Shown here in pieces: positions 7,749 through 16,859 of a stretch of DNA of 64,000 bases. The notes beneath the pieces were generated by a model, which saw only the letters and a program-made list of their open reading frames with translations, searched no databases and was not told where the DNA came from. The translations under genes and the position numbers were made by a program. Position 1 is the first letter of the stretch; every line of letters starts with the position of its first letter. Origin of the DNA: Dyadobacter beijingensis DSM 21582 (lineage in GTDB: Bacteria > Bacteroidota > Bacteroidia > Cytophagales > Spirosomataceae); NCBI RefSeq assembly GCF_000382205.1, contig NZ_KB907789.1, positions 744,001 through 808,000 on the forward strand. Direction: 5' to 3'.

Positions 7749-9521
7749 ATGAAGAACCCCTATTTGTCTTTGCTGGCCACCGCCTGGCGCTATGCCCGGC
7801 AGCAGCGCGGCCGGTACCTGCTCGTGTACGGTATGTTTGTCATGGCCAACCTCGTGCTGGCGGCGCATCCGCTGCTGTACGGATGGTTTATCCAGTCGAT
7901 CCAGCAGGACGCGGAAGGTACGCTGCGCAATGTGTGGCTCTACGCGGGCGCTTACCTGGGCCTGACCCTGCTCGAATGGGCGTTTCACGGGCCCGCCCGC
8001 GTGATGGAGCGGAAGCTGGCATTCGACCTCAGCCGTAATTTCCTCGACGAACTGTACCATCAGTCGCTGCATTTGCCCATTCGCTGGCACCAGGACCACC
8101 ACAGCGGCGCGACGATCAACCGCATCCGTAAAGCCTATGAAGCATTGAAAGACTTCTTCCAGAACGGCTTCATGTTCCTCCATGCATTTGCCAAATTCGT
8201 GTTTTCGTTCGTGGCGATCATCTGGTTCTCGCCGCTGTTCGGCGCCATCGGCGTGCTGATCGGCGTCATCAATGTGTATGTGATATTCAAATTCGATAAG
8301 CCGTTCATCAAGGCCCTCGACGAGTCGAACGAAAAGGAGCACATCGTATCGTCGACGCTGTTCGATAGCCTATCCAATATCATTACTGTGATCACCCTAA
8401 GGCTCGAAAAGCGCATGAAAGTGAGCCTGATGGGCAAGGTTGCAGACGTTTTCCCGCCTTTCCGCCGGTCGGTAGTGATTAATGAATGGAAGTGGTTCGT
8501 GGCGAGTATTTTCATCGGGATCATTTACGTGGTGGTGACGCTCGGGTATGTGTACCAGCATTATATACCCGGCGAGGTGTTTCTCGTGGGCGGGCTTGTG
8601 ACGCTGCTGAGCTATGTCAACCAGTTTACCAGCGTATTCCAGGACATTGCCTGGCAATACACGGAAATCATCCGCTACAATACCGAAGTGCAAACCGCCC
8701 GCGCCATCGGCGAAGCTTATCGCGAACACCACCGCGTAGACGAGGCCGGCGAGCTCCCCGAAAACTGGCAGGAAATCCGCATCAGTAACCTCAACTTTTC
8801 CCACGGCGAAGTGTACGACGCCGGAAAACAGGCCCACAGCCTCCACAGCCTCGATATCCGCATCCGCCGCGGCCAGCGCATTGCGTTCATCGGCGAAAGC
8901 GGCAGCGGAAAAAGCACGCTGCTGGCATTGTTAAGGGGATTATATCAACCGGAAAAGGACGTAAAGGTGACGATCGACGGCCGGACAGACGCCGCCATTG
9001 AAATGCTCTCCGACCAGGTGACGCTCTTCCCGCAGGACCCCGAAATTTTTGAAAATACCATCGCTTACAACATTACCCTCGGCCTGCCATTCGAAGAGAG
9101 CGACATCATGCAGGTTTGCGAAACGGCGCATTTCGCCGATGTGGTCGACAAACTGCCGAACGGCCTCGAATCGAACATCCAGGAAAAGGGCGTAAACCTC
9201 TCGGGCGGCCAGAAACAGCGTCTGGCCCTCGCACGCGGCATCCTCGCGGCCCGCGCAAGCGACATCGTGCTCCTCGACGAGCCTACCAGCAGCATCGACC
9301 CGAAAACGGAATCCATGATTTACGACAAAATGTTCGCCGAGTTTCGGGGAAAGGCGGTCGTATCCACCCTGCACCGACTGCATTTGCTGGCCAAATTCGA
9401 CTACGTCTACATTCTCCGCGATGGCCACCTGATCGACGAGGGGACTTTCGACGACCTCTACCGGAACAGCCCGGTGTTCCAGGACCTCTGGCGACACCAG
9501 GAAGCACTCGCCGGCAGGTAG
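7749..9521 (+). CDS. ABC exporter half-transporter (membrane and ATPase domains fused)
   Basis: The start is placed at the Met of MKNPYLSLLATAW, since the 19 codons before it look non-coding. The 590-residue protein has an N-terminal six-helix exporter domain (about 1-320) and a C-terminal ATPase. In the ATPase, Walker A GESGSGKST lies near 381, the LSGGQKQR signature near 483 and Walker B IVLLDEPTSSID near 506. Such proteins act as homodimers or heterodimers exporting lipids, peptides or drugs. No partner half-transporter is adjacent, so a homodimer is likelier. The cargo cannot be inferred. Confidence 0.9.
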   Translation: MKNPYLSLLATAWRYARQQRGRYLLVYGMFVMANLVLAAHPLLYGWFIQSIQQDAEGTLRNVWLYAGAYLGLTLLEWAFHGPARVMERKLAFDLSRNFLDELYHQSLHLPIRWHQDHHSGATINRIRKAYEALKDFFQNGFMFLHAFAKFVFSFVAIIWFSPLFGAIGVLIGVINVYVIFKFDKPFIKALDESNEKEHIVSSTLFDSLSNIITVITLRLEKRMKVSLMGKVADVFPPFRRSVVINEWKWFVASIFIGIIYVVVTLGYVYQHYIPGEVFLVGGLVTLLSYVNQFTSVFQDIAWQYTEIIRYNTEVQTARAIGEAYREHHRVDEAGELPENWQEIRISNLNFSHGEVYDAGKQAHSLHSLDIRIRRGQRIAFIGESGSGKSTLLALLRGLYQPEKDVKVTIDGRTDAAIEMLSDQVTLFPQDPEIFENTIAYNITLGLPFEESDIMQVCETAHFADVVDKLPNGLESNIQEKGVNLSGGQKQRLALARGILAARASDIVLLDEPTSSIDPKTESMIYDKMFAEFRGKAVVSTLHRLHLLAKFDYVYILRDGHLIDEGTFDDLYRNSPVFQDLWRHQEALAGR

Positions 9522-9858
9522 TTACCCCTTTTTTTCCGGTGAAATACAACAGATTCCCGTCGTCGTACAATATCTCACGCTGTACAAAATTTGTGTATTA
9601 TTTTTGTAGAAATACTTTGATATTCTACAAGCTGTATATTAATTTTGTATTACAAAGAACAGTACAGTGAAAAGACGGGGATGGTTTGTGATGAGGTTTC
9701 TGCCTGTTCCATTCAATATCCTCTGCACTCGGTCAAATCCTAAACCAGGCTATCGTGACAACGAACCCCGCGGACCATCCGGGCGGGCGTGGAATGTCAT
9801 GTCTTCTTCCCTGCCTGTTCTGAACGAAAACAATTCAACCAGTCAGTAACCCCGCCAT
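9522..9858. other. Intergenic region with promoter and long leader
   Basis: This 337-base gap contains a good promoter (9616-9647) and then about 205 bases of apparent 5' leader before the DUF1800 start. A 60-codon open frame inside the leader (9667-9849) has no recognisable family or secretion signal and was not called. No hairpin with a T-run was found behind the ABC exporter gene. Confidence 0.5.
9616..9647 (+). promoter_or_regulatory. Promoter of the DUF1800-DUF1501-repeat protein operon
   Basis: TTTG at 9616-9619 and TAATTTTG at 9640-9647 are separated by exactly 20 bases, an ideal Bacteroidota primary-sigma promoter. Transcription would begin near 9654. Confidence 0.75.
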
Positions 9859-11496
9859 ATGGCATACCTTGACACTTACACAACACCTTTGACAGCTTCC
9901 ACGGCCGCGCATTTACTCCGGCGGGCCACCTTCGGCCCTACCCAGCAGGAAATAGCCGATTTTACGGGCAAAACCGCCTCCCAGGCCGTCGACATCCTCA
10001 TTGCCAATGCATCTTACCGCGCAACGCCGCCCCCACCGGTCGAGCTGGATGGCACACGCAGCGACGTCGGCCAGCCATTTATCGAAAAGCCCTTTGTGAA
10101 TGCATTGAGCTACACCTATTTCAGTTATGTCAAAAACTGGTGGGTGGGGTTAATGGCCGAGCAGAACGGCTATCCTTCCGTCCTCGAAAAGCTGGCCGCA
10201 TTCTGGCAGAACCATTTCGTGGTGATCCATTCGGCGGTGGAAGACTACCGCTTCATGTACCGCTACCTGCGCCTGCTGCGCACGCACGCGCTGGGGAACT
10301 TCCGGGATATGGCCATTGCCATTACCAAAGACCCCGCTATGCTCACATTCCAGAATGGTAACGAAAACGCCAAGGAACACCCCAATGAAAACTACGCCCG
10401 TGAGTTGCAGGAGATTTTTGTCGTAGGGCAAAAGGATTTCAACGGCAACTACAACTACACCGAGCAGGACGTCAAAACCGCCGCGCAGGTATTGACGGGC
10501 TGGCAAACGAAAAATCGCCGCCTCGAAGGCAGCACCACCATAGACGCCGTCTTCAATCCCGACCGCCACGACACTTCCGACAAGACATTCTCCGCCAAAT
10601 ACAGCAATACCGTCATTACCGGCCGCTCCGGCTCCACGGCGGGCGACGCCGAGGTGGCCGACCTTATTAATATGCTCGTGCGGCACCCGGAGTCGCCGAA
10701 ATACATCTGCCGCAGGCTTTACCGGTATTACGTGAACCCCAATGTGACGCAGGAGATCGAGGACAATGTGATCGTCCCACTGGCGACTTTCTTTTCCAGC
10801 GCTTCCAACAACTTCTCGATTGCGCCGGTGATCAAAAAGCTGCTCACGAGCCAGATATTTTTCGACAGCCGCAATGCAGCGGCCATTATCAAGTCGCCTG
10901 CCGAATTCCTCATCGGTACGGTGCGGCTCTTTGACATGCCCATTCCCAACATGACCGCCGAACCGGCCGCGTTCGGGCGTATGGCGAGCCATCTGGCCGA
11001 TAATATGAAGCTTTTGCAGCTCAACCTGCTCGATCAGCCCACGGTTTTCGGCTCTCCGGCTTATTATCAGACGGGTTTTTCCAAAAACTGGATCAACGAA
11101 ACGCTCATCGGCATTCGCGGGCGCCGCACCGACACCCTGGTATCGTCGGTAATCGAAATCAAGCCGGGGCAATACATTGCCATCGACATCCTGGGCCGCC
11201 TGCGGGCCATCCAGCCCGATTTCGCGAACCCGGCCACGACGCCGGCGATCACGACCGAGCAGGTGCTGGCCGAGTTCACGAAAAACCTTTTTCCGTTGGA
11301 GCTCTCACAGGAGCAGAAGGACTTCCTGATTGATAAGATCCTCATGATGAACAGCGCCGCCCGGACCACCTGGCTCCGCGAATGGGACGCCTACCGCGCC
11401 GCGCCCAATGATACCACCAAGCAGAGCACCATCCTGTGGCGTTGCCGCGCATTGCTCCGGTACCTGATGAGAATGGCCGAATATCAACTGTTTTAA
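9859..11496 (+). CDS. DUF1800 family protein
   Basis: The 545-residue protein carries the DUF1800 landmarks in order: HLLRRATFGPT near residue 19, a KLAAFWQNHFV block near 110, LRTHALGNFRDMAIAITKDPAML near 138, NENYARELQEIFVVG near 176 and FNPDRHDTSDKTF near 232. No clear signal peptide is seen at the N-terminus. DUF1800 and DUF1501 genes are regularly paired; the pair is of unknown function and is thought to act at the cell envelope. It is the first gene of a three-gene operon, 12 bases ahead of the DUF1501 gene. Confidence 0.92.
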   Translation: MAYLDTYTTPLTASTAAHLLRRATFGPTQQEIADFTGKTASQAVDILIANASYRATPPPPVELDGTRSDVGQPFIEKPFVNALSYTYFSYVKNWWVGLMAEQNGYPSVLEKLAAFWQNHFVVIHSAVEDYRFMYRYLRLLRTHALGNFRDMAIAITKDPAMLTFQNGNENAKEHPNENYARELQEIFVVGQKDFNGNYNYTEQDVKTAAQVLTGWQTKNRRLEGSTTIDAVFNPDRHDTSDKTFSAKYSNTVITGRSGSTAGDAEVADLINMLVRHPESPKYICRRLYRYYVNPNVTQEIEDNVIVPLATFFSSASNNFSIAPVIKKLLTSQIFFDSRNAAAIIKSPAEFLIGTVRLFDMPIPNMTAEPAAFGRMASHLADNMKLLQLNLLDQPTVFGSPAYYQTGFSKNWINETLIGIRGRRTDTLVSSVIEIKPGQYIAIDILGRLRAIQPDFANPATTPAITTEQVLAEFTKNLFPLELSQEQKDFLIDKILMMNSAARTTWLREWDAYRAAPNDTTKQSTILWRCRALLRYLMRMAEYQLF

Positions 11497-11508
11497 TTCC
11501 CGCTGTCA

Positions 11509-13041
11509 ATGAAAAGAAGAGATTTTATGTCGGCGGCTTCCTCGCTGATGATCCCGGTGGTGCTGAATGGATTCGGGGTCAAGACATTTGCCAAAAATTC
11601 GGCGCTTGTACAAGCGCTCAAACATACCGCAGCCGCCAACAGCGACCGCGTACTGGTGATCATCTATCTCGCGGGCGGCAACGACGGCCTCAATACGGTG
11701 ATCCCGCTCGAATATTACTCGCAGTACTACGGCCTGCGGAGCAACATCGCCATTCCCGAAGCAAACGTGCTGAAACTCGCCGGCGCACCCGAAACCGGTT
11801 TTCATCCCGTAATGACCGGCATGCGCGATTTGTACAATGAAGGAAAACTGGCGATCGTGAACTCGGTGTCATACCCGAACCCCGACCAGTCGCATTACCG
11901 CTCGACGGACATCTGGATGACCGGCGTGGATGCCAACCAGTACGCCACCTCCGGCTGGGCGGGCCGCTACCTGAACGACCGCTTTGCCGGCTATCCGGAA
12001 GGTTACCCCAATGCGGACATGGAAGACCCGCTGGCGGTACAGATCGGGCAGATCGCGACAACGACGCTGTTCGGCCAGAGCGGCGTGTCCACGGGCGTCA
12101 ATATCCAGGACCCGAATGCATTTTACCAGCTTATCGGTGAAAATAACCAGTCGGTCAATGCGCCGTTACCCTGCTGCGACGCGGGCGATCTGCTTTCCTA
12201 TGTAAGACAAAAACAGGTGCTGGCCGTCGGTTACGCCTCGGAAATCAAGGCGGCGGCGGATGCGGGCCGGAATATGGGTACTTATCCCGACGCTTCGCTG
12301 AAAAACGAATTGGCCGAACAGCTGAAAATCGTAGCGCGGCTGATCCACGGCGGCTTGAAATCCAAGATCTATTATGTAGAACTCGGCGGTTTCGATACGC
12401 ATTCGGGCCAGGTAGGCACGAGCACAACCGAGGGCGTGCATGCGCAATTGCTCAAAAAGCTGTCAGACGCCATTTATGCATTTCAGAATGACTTGAAACT
12501 GCAAGGCATCGAGGATAAAGTACTGGGAATGACCTTCTCCGATTTCGGTCGGCGGGCATCGTCCAATGCCTCCAAAGGTACCGACCACGGCATTGGCGCG
12601 CCGATGTTCGTCTTCGGAACGGGCATCAAGCGCCAGGTGATCGGTACCAATCCCGATCTCGTGAATGGCCTGCTGCCCCCTACCCCCGGCCCGGGCGTGA
12701 GCAACCGCGACATTAAAATGCAGATCGACTTCCGCCGTGTGTACGCCGACGTGCTCAACGACTGGTTTGGAGCGGCCGATGCCAAAACCGACCAGATCCT
12801 CTACCGCGACTTCAAGACCACTTCCCTCTTCTCGGACATGGTGCAAACGATCGCTTCCGGCTCCTGGCCGAACCCGGAAATCTGGTCGAACGGCCGTGTA
12901 CCCGATTCCAAAGCCATCGTGCGCATCAATTCGGGACACACCGTGGATGTGGCCCAGAATATCACGGCCAAGGACGTGAAAGTCGAGTCGGGCGGGAAGC
13001 TCAAATTCCTCGGCGATTACAGTGTCAACATCACCGGATAA
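11509..13041 (+). CDS. DUF1501 family protein with a C-terminal beta-rich extension
   Basis: The 510-residue protein has a hydrophobic leader beginning MKRRDFMSAASS, Tat-like in position though it lacks a twin-arginine consensus in full. The DUF1501 (sulfatase/alkaline-phosphatase-like) core includes YLAGGNDGLNTVIPL near 54, QSHYRSTDIWMTG near 128, ELGGFDTHSGQ near 290 and SDFGRRASSNASKGTDHGIG near 345. The last 50 residues (RINSGHTVDVAQNI onward) form short beta repeats resembling the start of a G8-type beta-helix and are not part of the core family. It is followed after 36 bases by the gene for the repeat protein. Confidence 0.9.
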   Translation: MKRRDFMSAASSLMIPVVLNGFGVKTFAKNSALVQALKHTAAANSDRVLVIIYLAGGNDGLNTVIPLEYYSQYYGLRSNIAIPEANVLKLAGAPETGFHPVMTGMRDLYNEGKLAIVNSVSYPNPDQSHYRSTDIWMTGVDANQYATSGWAGRYLNDRFAGYPEGYPNADMEDPLAVQIGQIATTTLFGQSGVSTGVNIQDPNAFYQLIGENNQSVNAPLPCCDAGDLLSYVRQKQVLAVGYASEIKAAADAGRNMGTYPDASLKNELAEQLKIVARLIHGGLKSKIYYVELGGFDTHSGQVGTSTTEGVHAQLLKKLSDAIYAFQNDLKLQGIEDKVLGMTFSDFGRRASSNASKGTDHGIGAPMFVFGTGIKRQVIGTNPDLVNGLLPPTPGPGVSNRDIKMQIDFRRVYADVLNDWFGAADAKTDQILYRDFKTTSLFSDMVQTIASGSWPNPEIWSNGRVPDSKAIVRINSGHTVDVAQNITAKDVKVESGGKLKFLGDYSVNITG

Positions 13042-13077
13042 TGTATAAATGGTTTATTTACAGCGATTTGGATTGAT

Positions 13078-16000
13078 ATGAAAACTTTATACAAAGGCTG
13101 GGTTACGGCCTGGGTAGTGCTGATCACGACCGCAGCGGCATTCGCGCAGGGCATCGTCAAAACCGACCGCTCGGCGGCACGCGGGCTCGTCAGCTTCCCG
13201 GCGACGGCGAAACTGACGGGTATCGGCAATGCAAAACACGTAGACGGCTACGTCGAGAAGACCGGTACCGGCTCGTTCCTGTTCCCGGTGGGCCAGAAAA
13301 ACTTGTACCGCCCTTTCGGCGCCGATGGCGACGGCGTTACCGGTGCCTATTACCAGGAAAACCCGGGCACGGCATCGCTTCCCGCAGGCGGGCCATTTTC
13401 CACGGCCAACAAGGATAGCGCCGTCAAAACCGTAAGCACCACCGAGTTCTGGGACATCGACGGGTCCAATGCATCCCGCATTACACTCACCTGGAATGCT
13501 GCGAGCAATGCGGCCGCGCTTACCGGAAACAATCTCGGTTTGCTTGGTATCGCAGGCTGGAATGCGTCCACATCACGCTGGGAGGCGATCAAGGCCGTGG
13601 TGGACGAGGTAGCCCACCAGGGCGGCACCAGCACACTCACCGCCGGATCGATCACGACCGTCCAGACGGTTGTCCCGAACAATTACCGCATTTATACCCT
13701 CGCCGCATTAAATGCCTCGACCTTGCCGACCAACTACATCGGTAGCCTCGAAAACGTAGCATGTACGACCATCAGCGGCTGGGTTTGGGACCAAAATTAC
13801 CCCGACGTGGCCCTGACCGTGGAGCTCGTGGAGGGCAGCACGGTACTCGCCACCGCCCGCGCCGACCAGTACCGCGCCGACCTGAAAGCCAATGGTACCG
13901 GAACGGGCCACTACGGTTTCACGATACCGACGCCCGGCGCATTGCTGGATGGTGCCAACCATCAGCTGAGCATCCGGGTAAAAGGCAGCTCAACGCTCAT
14001 TTCCGGCTCTCCAAAAGCATTGAACTGCACACTGGGCGGCAGCTTCGAAGGCACTGACTGTTATACGCTCAACGGCTGGGTTTGGGACAAGAACAATCCC
14101 GGCGACGCATTGACAGTGGTGGTGAAGGAAGGCAGTACTACGCTCACGACCGCCGTAGCGAACGTTTACCGGGCCGATTTGAAGGCCAACGGCACAGGAA
14201 CGGGCAACTATGGTTTCAATATTCCGCTACCGGCCGCCCTGCGTGATGGCAACACACACCAGGTCAGCGTGAGCTTACAGAACTTCAATTATACCTTACC
14301 CAATTCGCCGAAGCCGGTCAATTGTCCGGTGAACCAGTATGTAGGCCGCTTCGAGAACGTGGATTGCAACTTTATCCAGGGCTGGGTTTGGGATAAAAAT
14401 TACGCCAACTCGGCATTGACCGTGGAAGTGTACGAAGGCAATACCGTGTATGCGACGGGCGTGGCCAACATTTACCGGGAGGCATTGAAAACCGGCGGCT
14501 ACGGCACGGGCAATTATGTGTTCAAAATCCCAACCCCCGCGGCGCTCTGGGACGGTAAAAGCCACCAGCTGAGCGTGCGGGTGAAGGGTACCGCCATGGC
14601 ATTGCCCGACTCCCCGCGGACGCTGAGCTGCTCGGTGAACCAGTATGCGGGTAGCTTCGAGTGGTTCGACTGTGAATCTATTAAAGGCTGGGCCTGGGAC
14701 AAAAACGCGCAGAATAGCGCTGTGGAAGTGGAACTGTACGAGGGCACGACCGTGTATGTATCCGCCGTCGCGAACATTTACCGCGACGATCTGAAAGCGG
14801 CCGGTACCGGAACGGGTAACTACGGTTTCAGGATACCGATGCCGGCGGCGCTCAAAGACGGGCAGAACCACAACGTCAGCATTCGCGTGAAAGGCTCAGC
14901 TACGGTGCTGACCAGCTCGCCCAGGGTAGTGAACTGCGCCGTCAACAACTATGAAGGACGCCTGGAAACGCCGGACTGCGCTTTCATACAGGGCTGGGTT
15001 TGGGATAAAAACTTCCCTGCCAATGCATTGACCGTAGAGATTTTCGAAGGAACGACTGTGTATGCCACCGGTACGGCTAACATTTACCGCGACGCATTGA
15101 AAACGGCCGGCAAAGGCACGGGCAACTACGGTTTCAAGATACCGGTACCCGCTGCGCTCATGGACGGCAAGGCGCACCAGGTGGGCGTCCGCGTGAAGAC
15201 CACCGCATTTGCGCTCACCGACTCCCCGCGCCCATTGACCTGCGCCGTGAACCAGTATGCCGGCAGTTTCGAATGGTTCGACTGCGACGCGATCAAAGGC
15301 TGGGCCTGGGACAAAAACTTTCCGAACAATGCCGTCACCGTGGAGGTGTACGAAGGCACGGTCGTGTACGCAACGGCCACGGCCGGCGATTACCGCGAAG
15401 ATTTGAAAAACAACGGCACCGGAACCGGTAATTACGGTTTCAGGATACCGATGCCGGCGGCGTTAAAAGACGGTAAAAACCATAACATCAGCATTCGCGT
15501 GAAAGGCTCTGCGACGGTGCTCAATAACTCGCCCCGCGCCATGAACTGCCCCGTCAATGCCTGGGAAGGCCGTTTCGAGACAGCCGACTGCGCGTTCGTG
15601 GCGGGATGGGTTTGGGACAAGAATTTCCCTGCCAATGCGATGACCGTGGAAATAGTGGAAGGAACAACGGTACATGCTACCGGCACAGCCAACATTTACC
15701 GCGAAAGCCTGAAAACAGGCGGTATCGGCACGGGCAATTATGCATTCAAAATAGCGACCCCGGCCAGCCTCATGGATGGAAAGGCGCACCAGCTGAGCGT
15801 CCGTGTGAAAGGTACTTCCTACACGTTGACCGACTCGCCGCGTGCATTGACCTGCGCCGTGAACCAATATGCGGGCAGCTTCGAGTGGTTCGACTGCGAA
15901 TCGCTGAAAGGCTGGGCCTGGGACAAAAACTTCCCGAACACCGCCGTGACCGTGGAGCTGTACGAGGGCACAACCGTGTACGCCACAGCCATAGCCGACC

Positions 16001-16797
16001 AGTACCGCGAAGATCTGAAAAACAATGGCACGGGCACGGGTTATTACGGTTTCAGGATCACGATGCCGGCGGCTTTGAAGGATGGCAAGAGCCACGCGCT
16101 CAGCATTCGGGTGAAAGGCTCGACCACCGTGCTGAACAACTCGCCGCGCACCTCGAACTGCCCCGTGAATGCCTATGCGGGCCGCATGGAAACGCCGAGT
16201 TGCAGCTTCATCAACGGATGGGTTTGGGATAAGAATTTCCCTGCCAATGCATTGGAAGTGGAGGTATTCGAAGGGACGACGGTGCTTGCGACGGGCATTG
16301 CCAACATTTACCGTGAAGCCCTGAAAACCGGCGGCATCGGTACAGGCAATTATGTATTCAAAATAGCGACCCCGGCGGTGCTGAAAGACGGGAAAGCGCA
16401 TTCGGTAGGCGTCCGCGTAAAGGGTACCACTTTTGCCCTGACGGACTCGCCGCGGAGCATGACGTGCGCTGCGGGAAGCCGGATAGCGGCACCGGAAGAA
16501 ATGGAAATGGTGCAGAACCCGGAAGAAGCCGATCCTACCGGCCCGGCATCGCTGATTATGGCACCTAACCCGACGCGCGGGCACCTCACGGCCATTTTCA
16601 GGTTGAACAGTCAGCAGGCTGCCCGGATGACGGTGTTCAACCTTGCCGGACAACGGATCTGGGAAGGAGAAGCCATCGGTACCGGCGCGGTAGTCCGCCA
16701 GGCGATCGATCTGAGCGGCCAACCGGACGGAACGTACCTGTTCCAGCTCCGAAACGGCGCAATGATACGCACCAGACGCATTATTCTGGTAAAATAG
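13078..16797 (+). CDS. Large T9SS-secreted surface protein with nine 102-residue repeats
   Basis: The 1239-residue protein starts with a signal peptide ending near AAAFAQG. A module of about 200 residues follows (FLFPVGQKNLYRPF, EFWDIDG, AGWNASTSRWEA). Next come nine tandem repeats, each with a Cys near its start, GWxWDKN, EGTTVYATxxANIYRxDLK, GTGNYGFxIPxPAALxDGxxHxxSxRVKG and a second Cys near its end. The C-terminal 80 residues (MAPNPTRG to RRIILVK) match a type A T9SS sorting domain. Repeats alternate between GWAWDKN and GWVWDKN forms. A surface adhesin or structural role is inferred. The N-terminal module recurs in the protein encoded at 40251-41234. Confidence 0.88.
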   Translation: MKTLYKGWVTAWVVLITTAAAFAQGIVKTDRSAARGLVSFPATAKLTGIGNAKHVDGYVEKTGTGSFLFPVGQKNLYRPFGADGDGVTGAYYQENPGTASLPAGGPFSTANKDSAVKTVSTTEFWDIDGSNASRITLTWNAASNAAALTGNNLGLLGIAGWNASTSRWEAIKAVVDEVAHQGGTSTLTAGSITTVQTVVPNNYRIYTLAALNASTLPTNYIGSLENVACTTISGWVWDQNYPDVALTVELVEGSTVLATARADQYRADLKANGTGTGHYGFTIPTPGALLDGANHQLSIRVKGSSTLISGSPKALNCTLGGSFEGTDCYTLNGWVWDKNNPGDALTVVVKEGSTTLTTAVANVYRADLKANGTGTGNYGFNIPLPAALRDGNTHQVSVSLQNFNYTLPNSPKPVNCPVNQYVGRFENVDCNFIQGWVWDKNYANSALTVEVYEGNTVYATGVANIYREALKTGGYGTGNYVFKIPTPAALWDGKSHQLSVRVKGTAMALPDSPRTLSCSVNQYAGSFEWFDCESIKGWAWDKNAQNSAVEVELYEGTTVYVSAVANIYRDDLKAAGTGTGNYGFRIPMPAALKDGQNHNVSIRVKGSATVLTSSPRVVNCAVNNYEGRLETPDCAFIQGWVWDKNFPANALTVEIFEGTTVYATGTANIYRDALKTAGKGTGNYGFKIPVPAALMDGKAHQVGVRVKTTAFALTDSPRPLTCAVNQYAGSFEWFDCDAIKGWAWDKNFPNNAVTVEVYEGTVVYATATAGDYREDLKNNGTGTGNYGFRIPMPAALKDGKNHNISIRVKGSATVLNNSPRAMNCPVNAWEGRFETADCAFVAGWVWDKNFPANAMTVEIVEGTTVHATGTANIYRESLKTGGIGTGNYAFKIATPASLMDGKAHQLSVRVKGTSYTLTDSPRALTCAVNQYAGSFEWFDCESLKGWAWDKNFPNTAVTVELYEGTTVYATAIADQYREDLKNNGTGTGYYGFRITMPAALKDGKSHALSIRVKGSTTVLNNSPRTSNCPVNAYAGRMETPSCSFINGWVWDKNFPANALEVEVFEGTTVLATGIANIYREALKTGGIGTGNYVFKIATPAVLKDGKAHSVGVRVKGTTFALTDSPRSMTCAAGSRIAAPEEMEMVQNPEEADPTGPASLIMAPNPTRGHLTAIFRLNSQQAARMTVFNLAGQRIWEGEAIGTGAVVRQAIDLSGQPDGTYLFQLRNGAMIRTRRIILVK
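13741..16467 (+). repeat. Nine tandem coding repeats, 306 bp each in the last seven
   Basis: Units begin at about 13741, 14038, 14341, 14647, 14953, 15259, 15565, 15871 and 16177. From 14341 onward the spacing is exactly 306 bases. Units 4, 6 and 8 (FEWFDC, GWAWDK) resemble each other more than their neighbours, as do units 3, 5, 7 and 9 (GWVWDK). This gives a 612-base higher-order period and suggests growth by duplication of pairs. Differences between copies are largely synonymous by eye. Confidence 0.9.
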
Positions 16798-16832
16798 GTG
16801 AAATAGGGATTGTTGAAGGTTAGTTTGGAAAG

Positions 16833-16859
16833 GTCGCCACAGCTTGGGGCGGCTTTTTT
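16833..16859 (+). terminator. Rho-independent terminator of the DUF1800 operon
   Basis: A 6-bp stem (GTCGCC 16833-16838 with GGCGGC 16848-16853, one G-T pair) is followed by six T residues. It separates the repeat-protein gene from the converging gene at 16858-18207. Confidence 0.75.

Noticed and set aside
9667-9849. 60-codon open frame in the leader of the DUF1800 operon
   Set aside because: No recognisable family, secretion signal or start context; it falls in the predicted leader.
13741-16467. Regular repeats as a possible CRISPR array
   Set aside because: The 306-base units are in one open frame with conserved protein sequence and no spacer structure.
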